Assembly (NCBI GenBank): GCA_022495995.1
Contig: JAFEMH010006985.1
Location: forward strand, 7,501-71,500
Direction: 5' to 3'
DNA length: 64,000 bases
From: Adenophora triphylla var. japonica
Lineage: Eukaryota; Streptophyta; Magnoliopsida; Asterales; Campanulaceae
Of the stretch, positions 1-12,259 are shown piece after piece (positions within the stretch are counted from its first letter, which is position 1; each line of letters starts with the position of its first letter). The notes under the pieces were generated by a model. It saw only the letters and a list, made by a program, of their open reading frames with translations. It was not told where the DNA came from and ran no database searches. The translations under genes and the position numbers were made by a program.

Positions 1-285
1 CAACACTCTGGAGATTATTGTCTCATAAGTCGAACCCAGTTCGGACCCGGACGGGAAGGGAGAGAATTGAAATGTGGAATTACACGAAATTAAAGATGAA
101 ATAGCACCAGGGTAAGAGCGGCTCGATATTTGTTTTTTTCAAATTCAATTCTTTGGAGAGAGATAGAGAGAGAGAGGATGGGAGTGAGGGATTTAGAGGC
201 TAGGTGTCTGATTAATTTGGTTTGAAAGTTTGAATTGGATTATCTGCTTGTTGTTCGTTCGGAAATTTTGAAATTTTAAATGAGC

Positions 286-420
286 GCCAGTAAGAGTGTC
301 AGGAGCTTCATCGGCTTCTCCTGGGAATGTAATTTTCTGTCCATTTTGCATACCCTTCTCCAAGACCTTCTTCTCCTGTACAACCATTTCGCCCTTGCAT
401 TGTGGGCAGCGGTCTTTCTC
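286..420 (-). pseudogene. captured fragment of a type I (A-class) DnaJ/HSP40 gene
   Basis: Minus-strand translation gives about 45 residues matching plant cytosolic DnaJ A-type co-chaperones: the last zinc-finger motif CPQCKG, then VVQEKKVLE and GMQNGQKITFPGEADEAPDT from the start of the C-terminal substrate-binding domain. From family knowledge about four residues are missing between KKVLE and KGMQ. There is no J-domain, start codon or remaining exons, and the homology stops at both ends in transposon sequence. It is best read as a host fragment picked up by the CACTA element, not a gene. Confidence 0.75.
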
Positions 421-454
421 CTGGAAATTTTGAATTTTTTTTTTTTTATTAAAC

Positions 455-935
455 ACCGACGGAATATTTCCGTCGCTGATAAATAAAAAATTATTAAATT
501 ATCAGCGGCGGAAATATTCCGTCGGTGTTTATTAAAAAAAAAAAAAAACCATTTAATTTCACCGTCGGAAATATTCCGTCGGTGTAATATTTCGAAAAGA
601 AAAATAAAAAATATTTTAATTTCAGCGTCGGAATATTTCCGACGCTGATAATTAAAAATAAAAAAATGATATATTTTCACCTGGCGGAATAATTCCGTCA
701 TTGTTAAAGATTTAGCGGCGGAATATTCCGTCGTAATCAACGCCAAATTAGCGGCGGAAATAAACGAATATTCGAGGAATATTCTTTTTAGCGGCGGAAT
801 TTAGCGGCGGAATTAAATTCCGTCGCTAAATTTGACGCCAAAATAATTCCGACGCTAAATACTATATTCCGTCGCTAAATAGCGACGGAATCTGTCCGTC
901 GCTGTTTTTTCCGTCGCTAAATGACCTGTTTCTGG
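455..935. repeat. CACTA subterminal palindromic repeats
   Basis: Many direct and inverted copies of a core like GCGGCGGAATATTCCGTCG occur, in places as arms separated by A or T runs (for example the arms around 455-540). In CACTA families such subterminal motifs bind the element's own TNPA-like protein; that role is inferred here. The long inverted arms could also form hairpin transcripts. Confidence 0.8.
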
Positions 936-940
936 TAGTG

Positions 941-2056
941 CGTCCTCAACTTCCTTGGTTGATCCTGCCTTGTGATCATGATCAACCCGGTCAATCTCAA
1001 TGTCCAATTCGCCGCTGTTATAGTATCATGGAGAATAAGATCCATCATCTTTATTTTCCACAGGCTCATGGTAAGAAGTGCGTCGGATCATCCCACGGTT
1101 GGTTGATAATGGTGGAAGATGTTAGTCCCTCCATATTCATGCTAAATCCCCTCACGCAACAACGTATAGAACTTCCTCCCGTTACAACAATGCCCAACAT
1201 TTTAGGTTTCAATAAGGAGGATGTGGGACGTGAATATATTTACCAAGATATTTCTTGTGGGGCAATTGATAGGATCAGCCTTAAGGACATTGAGGATTTT
1301 TTCACGACTAAGATCATCCTATCAAACGACCCGGAAGAAGAAGATTGCATAGCTGTGGCATTATGTGGATCGTTGAGTCGTTTGGTCTTTTGTAGAATTG
1401 GTGACAACAAGTGGACTCAAGTCGAACATGATTTAAAACCTCCACAAAACGATGTTGTTTACTCCGAAGGCAAGTTTTATTTTGTCAATTGCAACGGTAG
1501 GGTTTGTGTTTTTGATGTAGAGAATCCACAAGCCACGATATTTCATGAACCACCATCTGGTATCAACATATGCCATGCAATGTACTTGGCTGTCGACACA
1601 TACGGGGCACTATTGCTCATCTCTAGAGGGGTGAAATTTTACGATAGCCTTTTAGAAGCTCAACATGAGAATGACTTTGACAACAATGTCGTCGAAGATG
1701 ATGGCAACCATTTTTATAGGACCAAAGAGTTTAATGTTTTCACATTGGACGAGGAAAAGAATGAGTGGAATAAGGTGAGGGATATAGGGGATAATATCGT
1801 GTTTTTAGGTGAAAATCATAGCACTTGTTATTCGACAATCGAATTTCCAGAATGCAACAGGAATAGCATCTACTTCACCGATGACAACATCGAGTGGCAA
1901 GGCGGAATACACGAAGGACATGACGTTGGGATTTATAACATTGGGGATGGTTCAATCAAAAAAATTCCATGCTTTAAAGAAGACATGCCTCTCATGACCA
2001 TTCTTCCTCGACCTGTTTGGTTTACACCTTCAATTCGTTCATCTAATACCGTTTGA
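941..2056 (+). pseudogene. DUF295 (SKIP23/F-box type) gene, 5' end removed by CACTA junction
   Basis: An uninterrupted reading frame runs from the CACTA boundary to a TGA at 2056. It opens with PQLPWLILP, the usual start of the region after the F-box in plant F-box/DUF295 proteins, and continues through the DUF295 beta-propeller-like region (GSSHGWLIMVED, FMLNPLTQQRIELPP, VYSEGKFYFVNCNGRVCVFD, and near the end the conserved YFTDDN). Intact relatives have an N-terminal F-box of about 40 residues that recruits SKP1-CUL1 ligases; none is present and no plausible upstream exon is seen inside the CACTA sequence. The first in-frame ATG is at 1028, which would give 342 residues without the first motif. 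The frame has no internal stop, so the insertion is probably recent or the truncated protein is tolerated. Substrate unknown. Confidence 0.75.
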
Positions 2057-2275
2057 CCCTTTGTTTTTCCTCGTAGAAATTTCCGAAAATACAATTGTTT
2101 TACTTTTTGCCATACGTACAATAGGGTTTTATTTTACGAGATGTTTGATTTAATTTTTATTAATGTATTACTATGAGGAGTTTTCAATTATTTAGAATAA
2201 TGTGTTAGATAGGGAAAATTTAGACAGACTAGTTTTCTTGTTATTATATACACTTGATGGTTTGTCACGTACTCA

Positions 2276-2909
2276 GACTATCCACAGTGGTTTAATACCA
2301 CTCCCCCATTTCATCTAACACTTTTTACATTTTTTCTCATCCATCTAATATTTCATCTACCCATTTCATTTACCCCCACTCCAATGGCTAACTTAAATTA
2401 AATTTCAACTCCCTCCAACTCATCATTCTATACCCCACCACTTTGAGTGTTTTTTTTTTTTTGTCCAAATCAAATGAAACTTATATCAATTTGTAGGGAA
2501 AAAAAATTGATGGATTTTGGTGAAAAAAAAAAATTAAAAATTAATTTACTAGGTGATAATTAAGCTCAAATTGAAAAATGAGTGTTTTTTTTTTGTCCAA
2601 ATCAAATGAAACTTATATCAATTTGTAGGGAAAAAAAATGATGAATTATGGTGAAAAAAAATAAAAAAAAAATTAATTTACTAGGTGATAATTCAGTTCA
2701 AAGATTTGGGATAAATTTTTTTTTCGAAAATCCAACTCGCCAATAAGAAGCTGACACGTGTTGGATATAAAAAAAAAAAAAAATGTTTCAGCTAGATGAA
2801 ATTTTTCATCTAGCCAAGCCGACACCACCCTTTTAATGCTCCCATTGTAGTGAATCAGCTGGATGAAATGGATTTCATCCCCATTTCATCCGGCCCATTG
2901 TAGACAGTC
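2276..2909. mobile_element. non-autonomous DNA transposon (MITE-like), 634 bp
   Basis: The ends are imperfect inverted repeats: GACTATCCACAGTGG on the left and GACTGTCTACAATGG when the right end is read in reverse. TCA flanks both sides (2273-2275 and 2910-2912) and may be the target duplication. The inner subterminal sequence repeats ATTTCATC and GGATGAAATG motifs. No coding capacity. Superfamily unsure; a 3-bp duplication fits Harbinger or CACTA-type elements. Confidence 0.65.
2445..2697. repeat. tandem duplication of about 130 bp inside the MITE
   Basis: Two direct copies (2445-2572 and 2580-2697) share a poly-T start, GTCCAAATCAAATGAAAC, and end with TTTACTAGGTGATAATT. They differ mainly in homopolymer lengths. 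Confidence 0.85.
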
Positions 2910-3144
2910 TCAGAGCTGCCCCATGCCATGCCAGTATTTCTTCAAGAAAATAAGTTGTCGTCCTCTGAAGTTATATAAGTTCTCAATTCATAATAAGTTG
3001 TTTGGATTGCTATTTTGAGCTTTTGAACTTTCGGGTGGAAGGAGAGTTTGAATTTTAGGGTGATACGGAGGGAGTTTGAACGTGTATGTTAAACCTTAGA
3101 TATTTAATGTATCTGACTTTTATTTTTGCGTAAGTTATAACGTG

Positions 3145-3991
3145 TAGAGCCGTCAATTTGGGTTGATCTCGTCGGGCCGGCTCGTTCCGTCATGCAATAA
3201 GTGTGGGGGTAGGTTTTAAAACTACTAACCCAAATAAAATTGGGCCAATTTGGGTTGGCCCATATGGGTGCGGGTCAAAACGGGTTCGGGGTGGGCAAGG
3301 ACGGGCCAGCCCACTATATTTTTTATATTTTTTGGGCCACAAAATAACATCATTTTAAGTGAAAATTCAGGGGCTACATCGAATTTGTGAGCTCAATCCG
3401 TGAATCGTTAAGTGAGAGAGACTCGAGAGAAGTAAAGAATAGAAACGGTAAAACCCTAAGGAGACGTCGCCGCCCTCGTCGTCGTTTCCATCGCCGTCGG
3501 TGCACTCCATCATGAGCACTAATTCTTTGTTTTTACTGTCTACGATCCACACACATGTATCTATCTCTCTATCTTCATTTTTATTGACATTAATCTTTAT
3601 TTCTATGATAATGATTTACCTGTCTTTGTTTGTAGCAATTTGTGTAAATTTTACTTGTGTTGTCTGCTTGAGAATTAGTTTATATTGACATGAATCTTTG
3701 TTTGTGTTAGTTTGACTGTCATGATTTTTGTTATCTTTTGAGATAGTAGTGTGTTTGACAGTTTCTGTTTGTTTGACTATTATGATTTTTTGTTTTTTGG
3801 TATCAGTTATGCACAATTTTAAGCCTAAATTTCGTTTATTTGATTGGCCCGCATGGCCACCAAGGTGGGTTGGTTTGGAATAACGTATTTTCAGCCCGCC
3901 AAAAATATAGGTCATCCCGTCCTGCCCCATTTAATGACGGACTTTAGCGGATTGAGCCCGCCCCACTCGCCAACCCGTATTGATATCTCTA
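3145..3991. mobile_element. probable non-autonomous hAT element
   Basis: Left end TAGAGCCGTCAATTTGGGTT and right end (reversed) TAGAGATATCAATACGGGTT form an imperfect terminal inverted repeat of the TAGAG..TCAA hAT type. Subterminal regions are rich in GGGCC/GGCCC words (3170-3310 and 3840-3965). The 8-bp flanks do not match well, so insertion sites are eroded. Short open frames inside (for example 3500-3690) look like chance. Confidence 0.55.
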
Positions 3992-4000
3992 GTTAATGTA

Positions 4001-4268
4001 CTCTCTTCGTCCTATTAATAACTTCACTTTTTGCTATTTTGGGTGTCCCATTTAAAGCTTCACTTTTCCTTTTTTGGCAAAGAATCTTTACTATTTCACC
4101 CACTCATTCTTTCTCCTATTTTATTATTACACTCACAACATTTTTCAAATTTACTATTTTCTCCACTCATTCTCTCTCCTATTTTACTATTACACTTACA
4201 ACATTTTTTTCCCCCTTAATTTACATGTTAGGTCAAAAATGATGAACTAATTATTGGGATGGAGGGAG
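4001..4268. mobile_element. Stowaway-type MITE
   Basis: Left end CTCTCTTCGTCC and right end GGGATGGAGGGAG, each flanked by TA, the mariner/Stowaway target duplication. Subterminal words (AAGCTTCACTTTT, CTCATTCTCTCTCCTATTTTA) recur in most other MITEs of this window. Confidence 0.85.
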
Positions 4269-4734
4269 TAGGCGGAGAGGGGACCAGTCGAAGGGAAGAT
4301 ATGTTATGGCAATTCCAACAATAGAAGTCTTGTTCTGTCATCTGTGAGTGCTTTGGGAATACTTTTGAAGCTGATTGGTCACTTCAAAGTACACATAAAG
4401 AAGCAACCTATAAGTCTTGTTCTTTTACTCTATTAATCATGTTTTATAGCCCTCTCTGTCAACTATCCAAAATCCACTTACAAATTAATTTCATTTTTTA
4501 TTAAATTTCATAATTTATCATCTATATTCTATATCTATATATATATAAAAACAAGATAGTGGTAATAAAAGGGGGTTAGAGGGGCATTTTGGTCATTTCA
4601 TAAGGTGGCAAACTTGCAAAAAACAAGGCCAAAATGCCACTTGTCATTCAGCGATTGGTTGTTTTTTTTTTTTTTTTTTAAGCGAATTGGACAAGTGTCG
4701 GCCTTAGGGGAAGGGCCAATTTTGACATTTCACA

Positions 4735-4769
4735 GGCGAGTGTATTGCACTCGCCGACAAGGGCGCGTG
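4735..4769. repeat. GC-rich palindrome module in Helitron 1, 5' part
   Basis: GGCGAGTG and CACTCGCC form an inverted pair with a 5-base loop, followed seven bases later by a half-site GGCGCGTG. The flank GACATTTCACA resembles that before the 11290 module. The surroundings are very AT-rich. Confidence 0.75.
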
Positions 4770-5213
4770 AAGCCTCCATTTTCCTTTTTTTTTTTTTTTT
4801 TTTTTGTATTTACCACGTGTCAACACACGATTTCTTTGTACATTTTTCGAAAAAAAATTAAATTATCCCATTTCTTTGACCTCAATTATTATATATTAAT
4901 TTAAATTATTTTTTTTTCTTTTTTCACCAAAATTCATGATTTTTTATTCTCTTTAAATAGATACTTCTTTCATTTGATTTGGACAAAGAAAAAAATTCCT
5001 CTTTTTTAAATATAAATTTGTTAATTATCCTTAACTAATTTTTCAATTTCTTTTTAGTGAAAATTAATTAAGTGTAAAGTAATTTTTTAAATTATAAATG
5101 ATAATAAAAAAATCTATTTTTTAAGTAGAGACTATTTTTATTTTATTTGGACACATAAAAAAAACCATTTTTTTAAATATAACTTTCTTATAAATGATAA
5201 TGATAATGATAAT

Positions 5214-6510
5214 ATGGGGTATAGGATAATGAGTTGGAAGGGGTAATATGGTTATTGAGTTTATTCGATACATCAAACATTTTATTTAATTTATTTAAAA
5301 TAAAATTGAATCATAGTAAATAAAGTATTAAGAAATACGAATATCGGAAAAGATGGTCATCATTTTTAAAAAATTATATTATAATAAATTATTTTTTTCT
5401 AAAAAAAAATTTCACCAAAATTCATAAAAAATAATTCTCTTTACATAGAGACTATTTTTCTTTGAATTGCACACATAAAAAAAACCATTTTTTAAATATA
5501 ACTTTCTTAATTATCCTTTGTTAATTTTCCTTTTTAATTTTACAATATATTTTTAGTCACAATTAATGAAGTGTCAAGTTTTTATTTTATTATAAATGAT
5601 AATGATAATAATAATAATTTGACTAATTATAAAAATAAAGAATATAAAAGAAAATAAAATTGATGGGGTATAGGATAATGAGTTGGAAGGGGTAATATGG
5701 TTATTGAGTTTATTCGATACATCAAACATTTTATTTAATTTATTTTAAAAAAATTGAATCATAGTAAATAAAGTATTAAGAAAGACGAATATCGGGAAAG
5801 ATGGTCATCATTTTAAAAAAAATATATTATAATAAATTAATTTTTTCTAAAATATTAGGAAAAAATACCATTTTTTTAAATATAAAGTATTAGAAAAAAA
5901 ATACCATTTTTTTAAAAATACCATTTTGGCTATTTGAGATTTACGTTTCGATACATCACACATTTTATTTAATTTATTTCAAAAAATATTAAGTCATAGT
6001 AAATAGAGTATTAATAATGACGAATATCAGGAAAGATGGTCATCATTCTTATAAAATTATGTTACAATAAATTCATTCTTTCTAAAAAAATATTTTCACC
6101 AAAATTCATAAACAAAATTATCTTTAAATTGAGACTATTTTCATTTGATTTGGACACATAAAAAAAATACCATTTTTTTAAATATAAATTTCTAATTTAT
6201 CCTTTGTTAATTTTCCTTTTTAATTTTTCAATATGTTTTTAGTCAAAATTAATTAAGTGTCAAGTTCTTTTTTTTTAAATTATAAATGATAATGATAATA
6301 TTCATAATTTTACTAATTATAAAAGAAATAATATAAAAGGAATTAAAATTGATGGGGTATATGATAATTAGTTGGAAGGGGTAATATGGTTATTGAGTTT
6401 ATTCGATACATCAAACATTTTATTTATTTTATTTCAAAAAAATTTGAATCATAGTAAATAAAGTATTAATAAAGACGAATATCGGGAAAGATGGTTATCA
6501 ATTATTTTAT
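5214..6510. repeat. tandem repeats of about 450 bp within Helitron 1
   Basis: The words GGGGTATAGGATAATGAG, GGTAATATGGTTATTGAG and GAAAGATGGTCATCAT recur in the same order near 5214, 5663 and 6353, with partial units near 5930 and after 6510 (6673, 6925-7100). Helitron 2 has the same unit near 11,770 and 12,590. Confidence 0.85.
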
Positions 6511-6755
6511 AATAACTTCTTTTTTTCCCCATTTCTTTGACCTCAATTATTTTATAATAAAGTATTTTTTTTAAAAAAAAATTTACACCATCATTCATAC
6601 ATGATAATAATAATAATTATTATTACTTTACTAATCATAAAAATAAAGAATATAAAATAAAATAAAAGTTGTAGGGTATAGGATGATGAGTTGGAATGAG
6701 TTGAATTTTAATGAACAAAATCATTGTGTATTTATAAAGTATATAGGGTTATTTA

Positions 6756-6882
<127 letters not shown>

Positions 6883-7191
6883 GGGAGTGTAATCAATGTA
6901 GGCTTCGGTTTTTATTTAGTAAGTTGGATGGGGTAATATAGTTATTGTGTTTATTTTAGTTCGATATATCACACAATTTTTTTATTTTTTTATTTTTTTT
7001 AACATAGTAAATAAAGTATTAATAAAACTTTCAATGTTCCAATTCTTCTCAAAAAATTGTGTATTTATAAAGACGAATATTTGGAAAGATGGCCATCATT
7101 TTTAAAATTTTGATTGAAGTGGATGTCAATATTATAAGAAATAAAGATAGTGTAAAGTGGTATTTTAATTGTATATTTTTGTCTGAAAAGT

Positions 7192-7225
7192 GGCGCGTGT
7201 CATACACGCGCGTAAAGAAGCGCGT
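7192..7225. repeat. GC-rich palindrome module in Helitron 1, middle
   Basis: GGCGCGTGT pairs with ACACGCGCG, followed by a further GCGCGT half-site. Same layout as the modules at 4735, 8559 and 11290. Confidence 0.75.
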
Positions 7226-7582
7226 ATATGAAGGTGAATTTTTTTTTTATTTGAATGGGACACTTGGTGTCCGTTCATTGGCCGATTGGATTCCCGATTT
7301 TTTTATCTGATTTCTTTAACATTTAAAAATAATAATACAAATTAATCGAAATTCAATTAAATTATAAATTTTTAAAATAATATTATAAATTAAGAATTAT
7401 AAATTACAAATTTTAATTTAATATTTAAAATTTAAAAGTAAAAAAATTAAAATTAACATTTAAAAACAAAAGAGTTTTTTTGTGATATTCAGGGAGTTTT
7501 GTTGTAACAATCAACTTCTTTGGGTTGTTTTTTTCCTCTTTAATATCCATCTTTTAAAAGTTCTTTTTGGTAAATTGCCTTA

Positions 7583-7708
7583 GGATATGTTTGGCAACCT
7601 CAATTCCAAGACTTGAATTTGGAATTGGAAGAACAAAATGAATTCCATGGAACTAATTTAACCCTTTCAATTTCAATTCAATGGATTGGAATTGAGTTGC
7701 CAAACATG
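7583..7708. mobile_element. small foldback MITE
   Basis: Left TATGTTTGGCAACCTCAATT and right (reversed) CATGTTTGGCAACTCAATTC are inverted, and the centre GAATTGGAA/TTCCAATTC words also fold back. About 125 bp; no clear target duplication. Confidence 0.6.
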
Positions 7709-8558
7709 ATTTATACAATTTTTACATTTTAAAAACTGTTTACTTATTTGTTTAATGACTAATTTATTATATTATATTTATATCTGATTAATGTATCATT
7801 ATTGTCTGTAAAAAATATATTCTAAATTGTACGATATATTGTATATTTTTAATTTGAAGTTATTTATATTATTGTATTCCTTTTATGCTATGACTATTAA
7901 TAAAATTCAAAGGTTTATATTTATTCATTGTTGACCTCCATATTAATCGATACTATGTTATTTGTCGTTTTCGATTATATTTCACATTAAAAAAAATTCA
8001 CTATCACGATGATCCGAATATATTGATATGAAATGATGAGCTTCCTTCCTCTTTCGACAGTTGCGCTGACAATGTTGTCTTTTAAAGCTGTTTTTTACAT
8101 TTTATAAAGATAAATCTCTCATTTAGTCATTTTATTTGATTTCCGTCTTCTTACGGATAAATAACTTCCCGTGCATCGCTGAAATGTAACACTAGAATTA
8201 TTTTAGTGACATTCAATCTGATATTTGTATTGAGAATATAATTTTCAAATAAATGTTTTACAATGTATACAAACATCTTTATTTCCTTTTGTATTTTTTC
8301 CGATTTCAATTAGTTATTCGTTAGTAACTGCCCGTGCATCGCACGGGAGTCAAACTAGTATATATAATAATAAGATAGTGGTAATTAAAGGGGCTTTTAG
8401 GGGTATTTTTGTCTTTTCACATGGTGGCAATTTGGCAAAAAAATGGGCTGAAATGGCAGGTGTCGCGCTATGATTGGCCAGGTTTTTTTTTTTTTTTTTT
8501 TTTAAGCAAATAGGACAGGTGTCGGGAGTAGAAGGAAGGGTAAATCGGACTTTTCCAT

Positions 8559-8592
8559 GGCGCGTGATATCCACGCGCCGACAAAGGCGCGT
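8559..8592. repeat. GC-rich palindrome module in Helitron 2, 5' part
   Basis: Perfect inverted pair GGCGCGTG and CACGCGCC with a 5-base loop, followed six bases later by GGCGCGT. Confidence 0.8.
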
Positions 8593-9025
8593 TATCCAGC
8601 CTTTTTTTTTTTTTTTTTTTAAAAAAATTCTATTTAACACGTGGCGCTCCATGATTGGTTGGAAGGATTTTCGAAAAAAAAAATTATCCTATTTCTTTGA
8701 CCTCAATTATTTTATAATAAATTAATTTTTTTTAAAAAAAAAATTACACCAAAATTCATAATTTTTTTCCCTCTTTAAACAGAGACTTCTTTCATTTGAT
8801 TTGGACACAGAAAAAAAATCCTCTTTTTTAAATATAAACTTCTTAATTATTATTTGCTAAATTTTTAATTTCTTTTTAGTGAAATTAATTAAGTGTGAAG
8901 TATTTTTTTTAATTATAAATGATAATAATAATTATAATAATAATTTTAGTAATTAAAAAAATAAATTATTTTGTACTAAATTAATTATTTTAAAAAAAAA
9001 ATTACACCAAAATGCATTAAAAAAA

Positions 9026-10507
9026 GGGTTAATTACAATTTAGGGCCTGAAGTTTTGTATGAGGTCCCCAAAAGGGGCCTGACTTTTTTTTTTGGCGATT
9101 TAGGGCCTATACTTACAATTTCTTATCAAATAAGGGCTTATTGACGATTTCCGTTAATACTTAACGTCAATAAGCCCTTATTTGATAAGAAATCGTAAGT
9201 ATAGGCCTTAAATCGCTAAAAAAAAAAAGTCAGGCCCCATTTGGGAATCTCATACAAGACTTCAGGCCCTAAATTGTAATTAACCCATAAATTTAATTTT
9301 CTACCTTTTTAAAATTTTCATTAAATCGCTAAAAAGAAATTTAACATCCCAATTTAACTATATTTAAAAAGGCATATGTAAATTATTTTTTACCTAATTT
9401 AACTAAATATAATAATTTTTTTGTTAAACACTATTGTTCATCGCGGTTTACAGTTTTTTGTTAATCTTCAAACATCCCAACTAAAATTATTGTATTATTT
9501 TTCCTTTTTTTTTTAATATAAATGAAAAAAATATGGTACATGAATTAAATGGGCATAGATAAAATCGGGCGAAACAAACTCCTCGTCGGTAGTTATCAAA
9601 ATCTTGGTCAAAATTGAAATCACATTTCTTGCTGTTTTGATTGATTTTGGTGATGTGTTAAATCTGGTGGCGGGTATATGTTGGTGGGGTGGTGACTTTC
9701 AGGGCCGGCTCAGACATGGAACATTAGGTTCCTTTGCACAGAGCCCCAAATTTTGAAGGGCCCCAAATTTATCTATGCCCATTAAATATATACTCCCTCC
9801 GTCCCGCTAGTAACCGCACTGTTACTGTTTGCGCGGGAATTAAAGAAAAAAATAATGATATAAATGTTGTGAGTGTAAAAGTAAAATAGGAGAGAGAATG
9901 AGTGGAGGGAATAGTAAATTATAATGGTGTTGTGAGTATTAAAATAATGTAGGAGAGAGAATAAGTGGAGGGAATAATAAAGATTCTTTGCCATTTTAGG
10001 AAGTGTGCGGTTTGTAATGGGACGCCCAAATTAGAAAGTGTGCGATTTGTAGCGGGACAGAGGGAGTATATATATAACAGATTATTGTGTTAATTTTTTA
10101 AAGGGCAAATTGCAATTTAGAACCCTTTTTTAAATAAAATATTGAAGTTATATATAATTTTATGTTTTTATTTATTTTATTGAATTTAATATTTCTTTTA
10201 AGGAATTTAATGAAAATTCAAAAAAGGTAGAAAATTAAATTTATGGGTTAATTACAATTTAGGGTCTGAAGTCTTGTATGAGATTTTCAAATGGGGCCTG
10301 ACTTTTTTTTTTTAGCGATTTAGGGCCTATACTTACAATTTCTTATCAAATAAGGGCTTATTGACGTTAAGTGTTAACGGAAATCGTTAATAAGCCCTTA
10401 TTTGATAAGAAATTGTAAATATAGGCCCTAAATCGCCAAAAAAAAAAAAGTCAGGCCCCTTTTGGGGACCTCATACAAGACTTCAGGCCCTAAATTGTAA
10501 TTAACCC
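9026..10507. mobile_element. compound foldback element with 9-bp target duplication
   Basis: Two copies of a roughly 262-bp palindrome (9026-9286 and 10245-10507) begin GGGTTAATTACAATTTAGGG and end with its reverse complement. The sequence right of the first copy is repeated in inverse left of the second (TAGAAAATTAAATTTAT), so the arms are about 310 bp. TTAAAAAAA occurs immediately outside both ends (9017-9025 and 10508-10516), fitting a 9-bp duplication typical of Mutator-like elements, though an A-rich repeat is weak proof. The middle includes a CAGGGCCGGCTC hAT-like end near 9700 and a Stowaway MITE. Confidence 0.7.
9793..10066. mobile_element. Stowaway-type MITE
   Basis: CTCCCTCCGTCCCGCTA at the left and TAGCGGGACAGAGGGAG at the right, with TA on both sides. 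It sits within the compound foldback element and so is younger than that element. Confidence 0.9.
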
Positions 10508-11289
10508 TTAAAAAAAACCCTCTATAAATAGAGACTCCTTTCATTTGATGTTGACACAAAAAAAAAAATCCCTCTTCTTTAAATATAAATTTCTTAATTA
10601 TGCTTTGCTAATTTTTCAATTTCTTTTTAGTCAAAATTTTCAATATATATATATATATACGGAGTATATATATATATATATTGGAGAATAGTAGTCATTT
10701 GTTTTTTTATCTTATTTACTCTTTCTTATGTAGAACGTAAAACTCATATTAGTTTCTTGGTTTAAATTTTTCATTAATTTCAAACTCATATTAGAAGTCA
10801 ATATAATATAGTTTTAGCAATAAGTATAAAATAATTAGCTATTAATCGCTATCTCTCTTTATATATAAAAAAAATTGCTTAAGTTTTAAAATAAACGAGG
10901 GCACATTTGTAGCTACTCGGTTAGGATTGAAACTCTATGGAGGACAAAAAAATTACTGAAAATGAGTAGGTTATTTAAGAAGATTTGTATATCATGTTAA
11001 ACATACACATGTACACACATAGTAAAACACATTAGAACAAAATATCAAGTAACTAAATGAGTTATAATATCAATTTTTATGAAATGAAATAAATTACTTT
11101 TATTAACAATTACCCAAATAAAGTGGATAGTAAATGATTTATTTTGATTCTTATTTTTTTATTGGTTAAAATTATGAGAGCCGTAAATTACACGGGCCTA
11201 AAGAGGCGCGTGAATGCATTAGGACTTTTTTTTTTTTAACATTGGACACGTGTCATCCGTATGTGGAAGGGCAATTTCGACATTTCTCT

Positions 11290-11323
11290 GGCGCGTGTAC
11301 GTCACGCGCCGAGAACGGTGCGT
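11290..11323. repeat. GC-rich palindrome module in Helitron 2, middle
   Basis: GGCGCGTG and CACGCGCC with a 5-base loop, followed by a mutated half-site GGTGCGT. A lone GGCGCGTG also lies near 11205. Confidence 0.8.
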
Positions 11324-11893
11324 TTATGCAGTTTTTTTCCCTTTTATTTTTTAATAATTTTTCCACGTTTCGCCCTTTGATTGGCTGGCTGAATTTTGGA
11401 TTTTTTTTTACATCATATTTCTTTACCCTCGATTACTTTATAATAAATTAATTTTTTAAACTTTTTTTACACCAATATTCATAATTTTTTTCTCTTTAAA
11501 TAGAGACTTCTTTCATTTGATTTTGACAGATAAAAAAAACCCTCTTTTTTAAATATAAATTTCTTAATTATCCTTTGTTAATTTTCATTTTTTCCAATAT
11601 CTTTTTAGTAAAAAATAAATAAGTGTGAAGTATTTATTTTTAATTATAAATGATGATATATATGGTTATGTAATATAATAATAATTTATATCTATATATA
11701 AACAATATAAAATAAAATAAATGTGGGTTTTGGTTTCTATTAAATAATATAAAATAAAATAAAAGTGGTGGGGTATAGGATGATGAGTTGAAATGGTGTT
11801 GAATTTTTATAAACAAAACAATTGTGTATTTATAAAGTATATATGGTTATTTAATATAATAATAATTTATATATATATATATATATATACATA

Positions 11894-12178
11894 CTCCTCC
11901 GTCCCACGTGAATGTGGACTAACTTTTTGGGTGTGGGAATTAAGGAAAAGTGATGTAAGAAAGAAAAAAAGTTAAATGTTGTGAGTATGAAAAATTAAAT
12001 AGGAGAGAGAATGAGTGGGATGAATAGTGAGGAGAGAGAATGTTGTGAGTGTAAAAGTGAAGTAGGAGAGAGAATGAGTGGGTGGAATAGTGAATATTCT
12101 TTGCCATTTTGGAAAGTTTGCATTCACGTGGGACGGACCAAAATAGAAATAAGTTTGCATTCACGTGGGACGGAGGGA

Positions 12179-12179
<1 letters not shown>
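11894..12179. mobile_element. Stowaway-type MITE (CACGTGAATG subtype)
   Basis: Left CTCCTCCGTCCCACGTGAAT and right ATTCACGTGGGACGGAGGGA with TA on both sides. The same subtype recurs at 54929-55199. Confidence 0.9.

Positions 12180-12236
<57 letters not shown>
12180..12236. repeat. (TA)n microsatellite between two MITEs
   Basis: About 57 bases of TA. It follows the TA target site of one MITE and precedes the next, so the run may have served as a landing site. Confidence 0.9.
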
Positions 12237-12239
<3 letters not shown>

Positions 12240-12259
12240 TATTATTTAATAACCATATA

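Larger units (their letters stand above)
1..940. mobile_element. CACTA (En/Spm-like) transposon, one end, partial
   Basis: The terminus at 940, read on the minus strand, begins CACTACCAGAAACAGG, the classic CACTA terminal inverted repeat. Inside it lie dense subterminal repeats (455-935). The opposite end is outside the window, so length and target duplication cannot be checked; the candidate 3-bp flank is CGT at 941-943. No transposase is visible here. The segment carries a captured DnaJ fragment (286-420) and ends directly against the coding sequence of a DUF295 gene. 1-275 holds a GA-rich stretch near 160-180 and no recognisable gene. Confidence 0.8.

Noticed and set aside
390..392. Protease motif D-P-G in both Tekay copies (DPGSSHS, near 27803 and 34536) as an inactivating change
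   Set aside because: Plant Gypsy proteases commonly have DPGS in place of D(S/T)GA, and it is the same in both copies, so it is not evidence of decay.
938..940. GTG at 938 as start of the DUF295 protein
   Set aside because: These are the last bases of the CACTA end, and GTG starts are not expected in plant nuclear genes.
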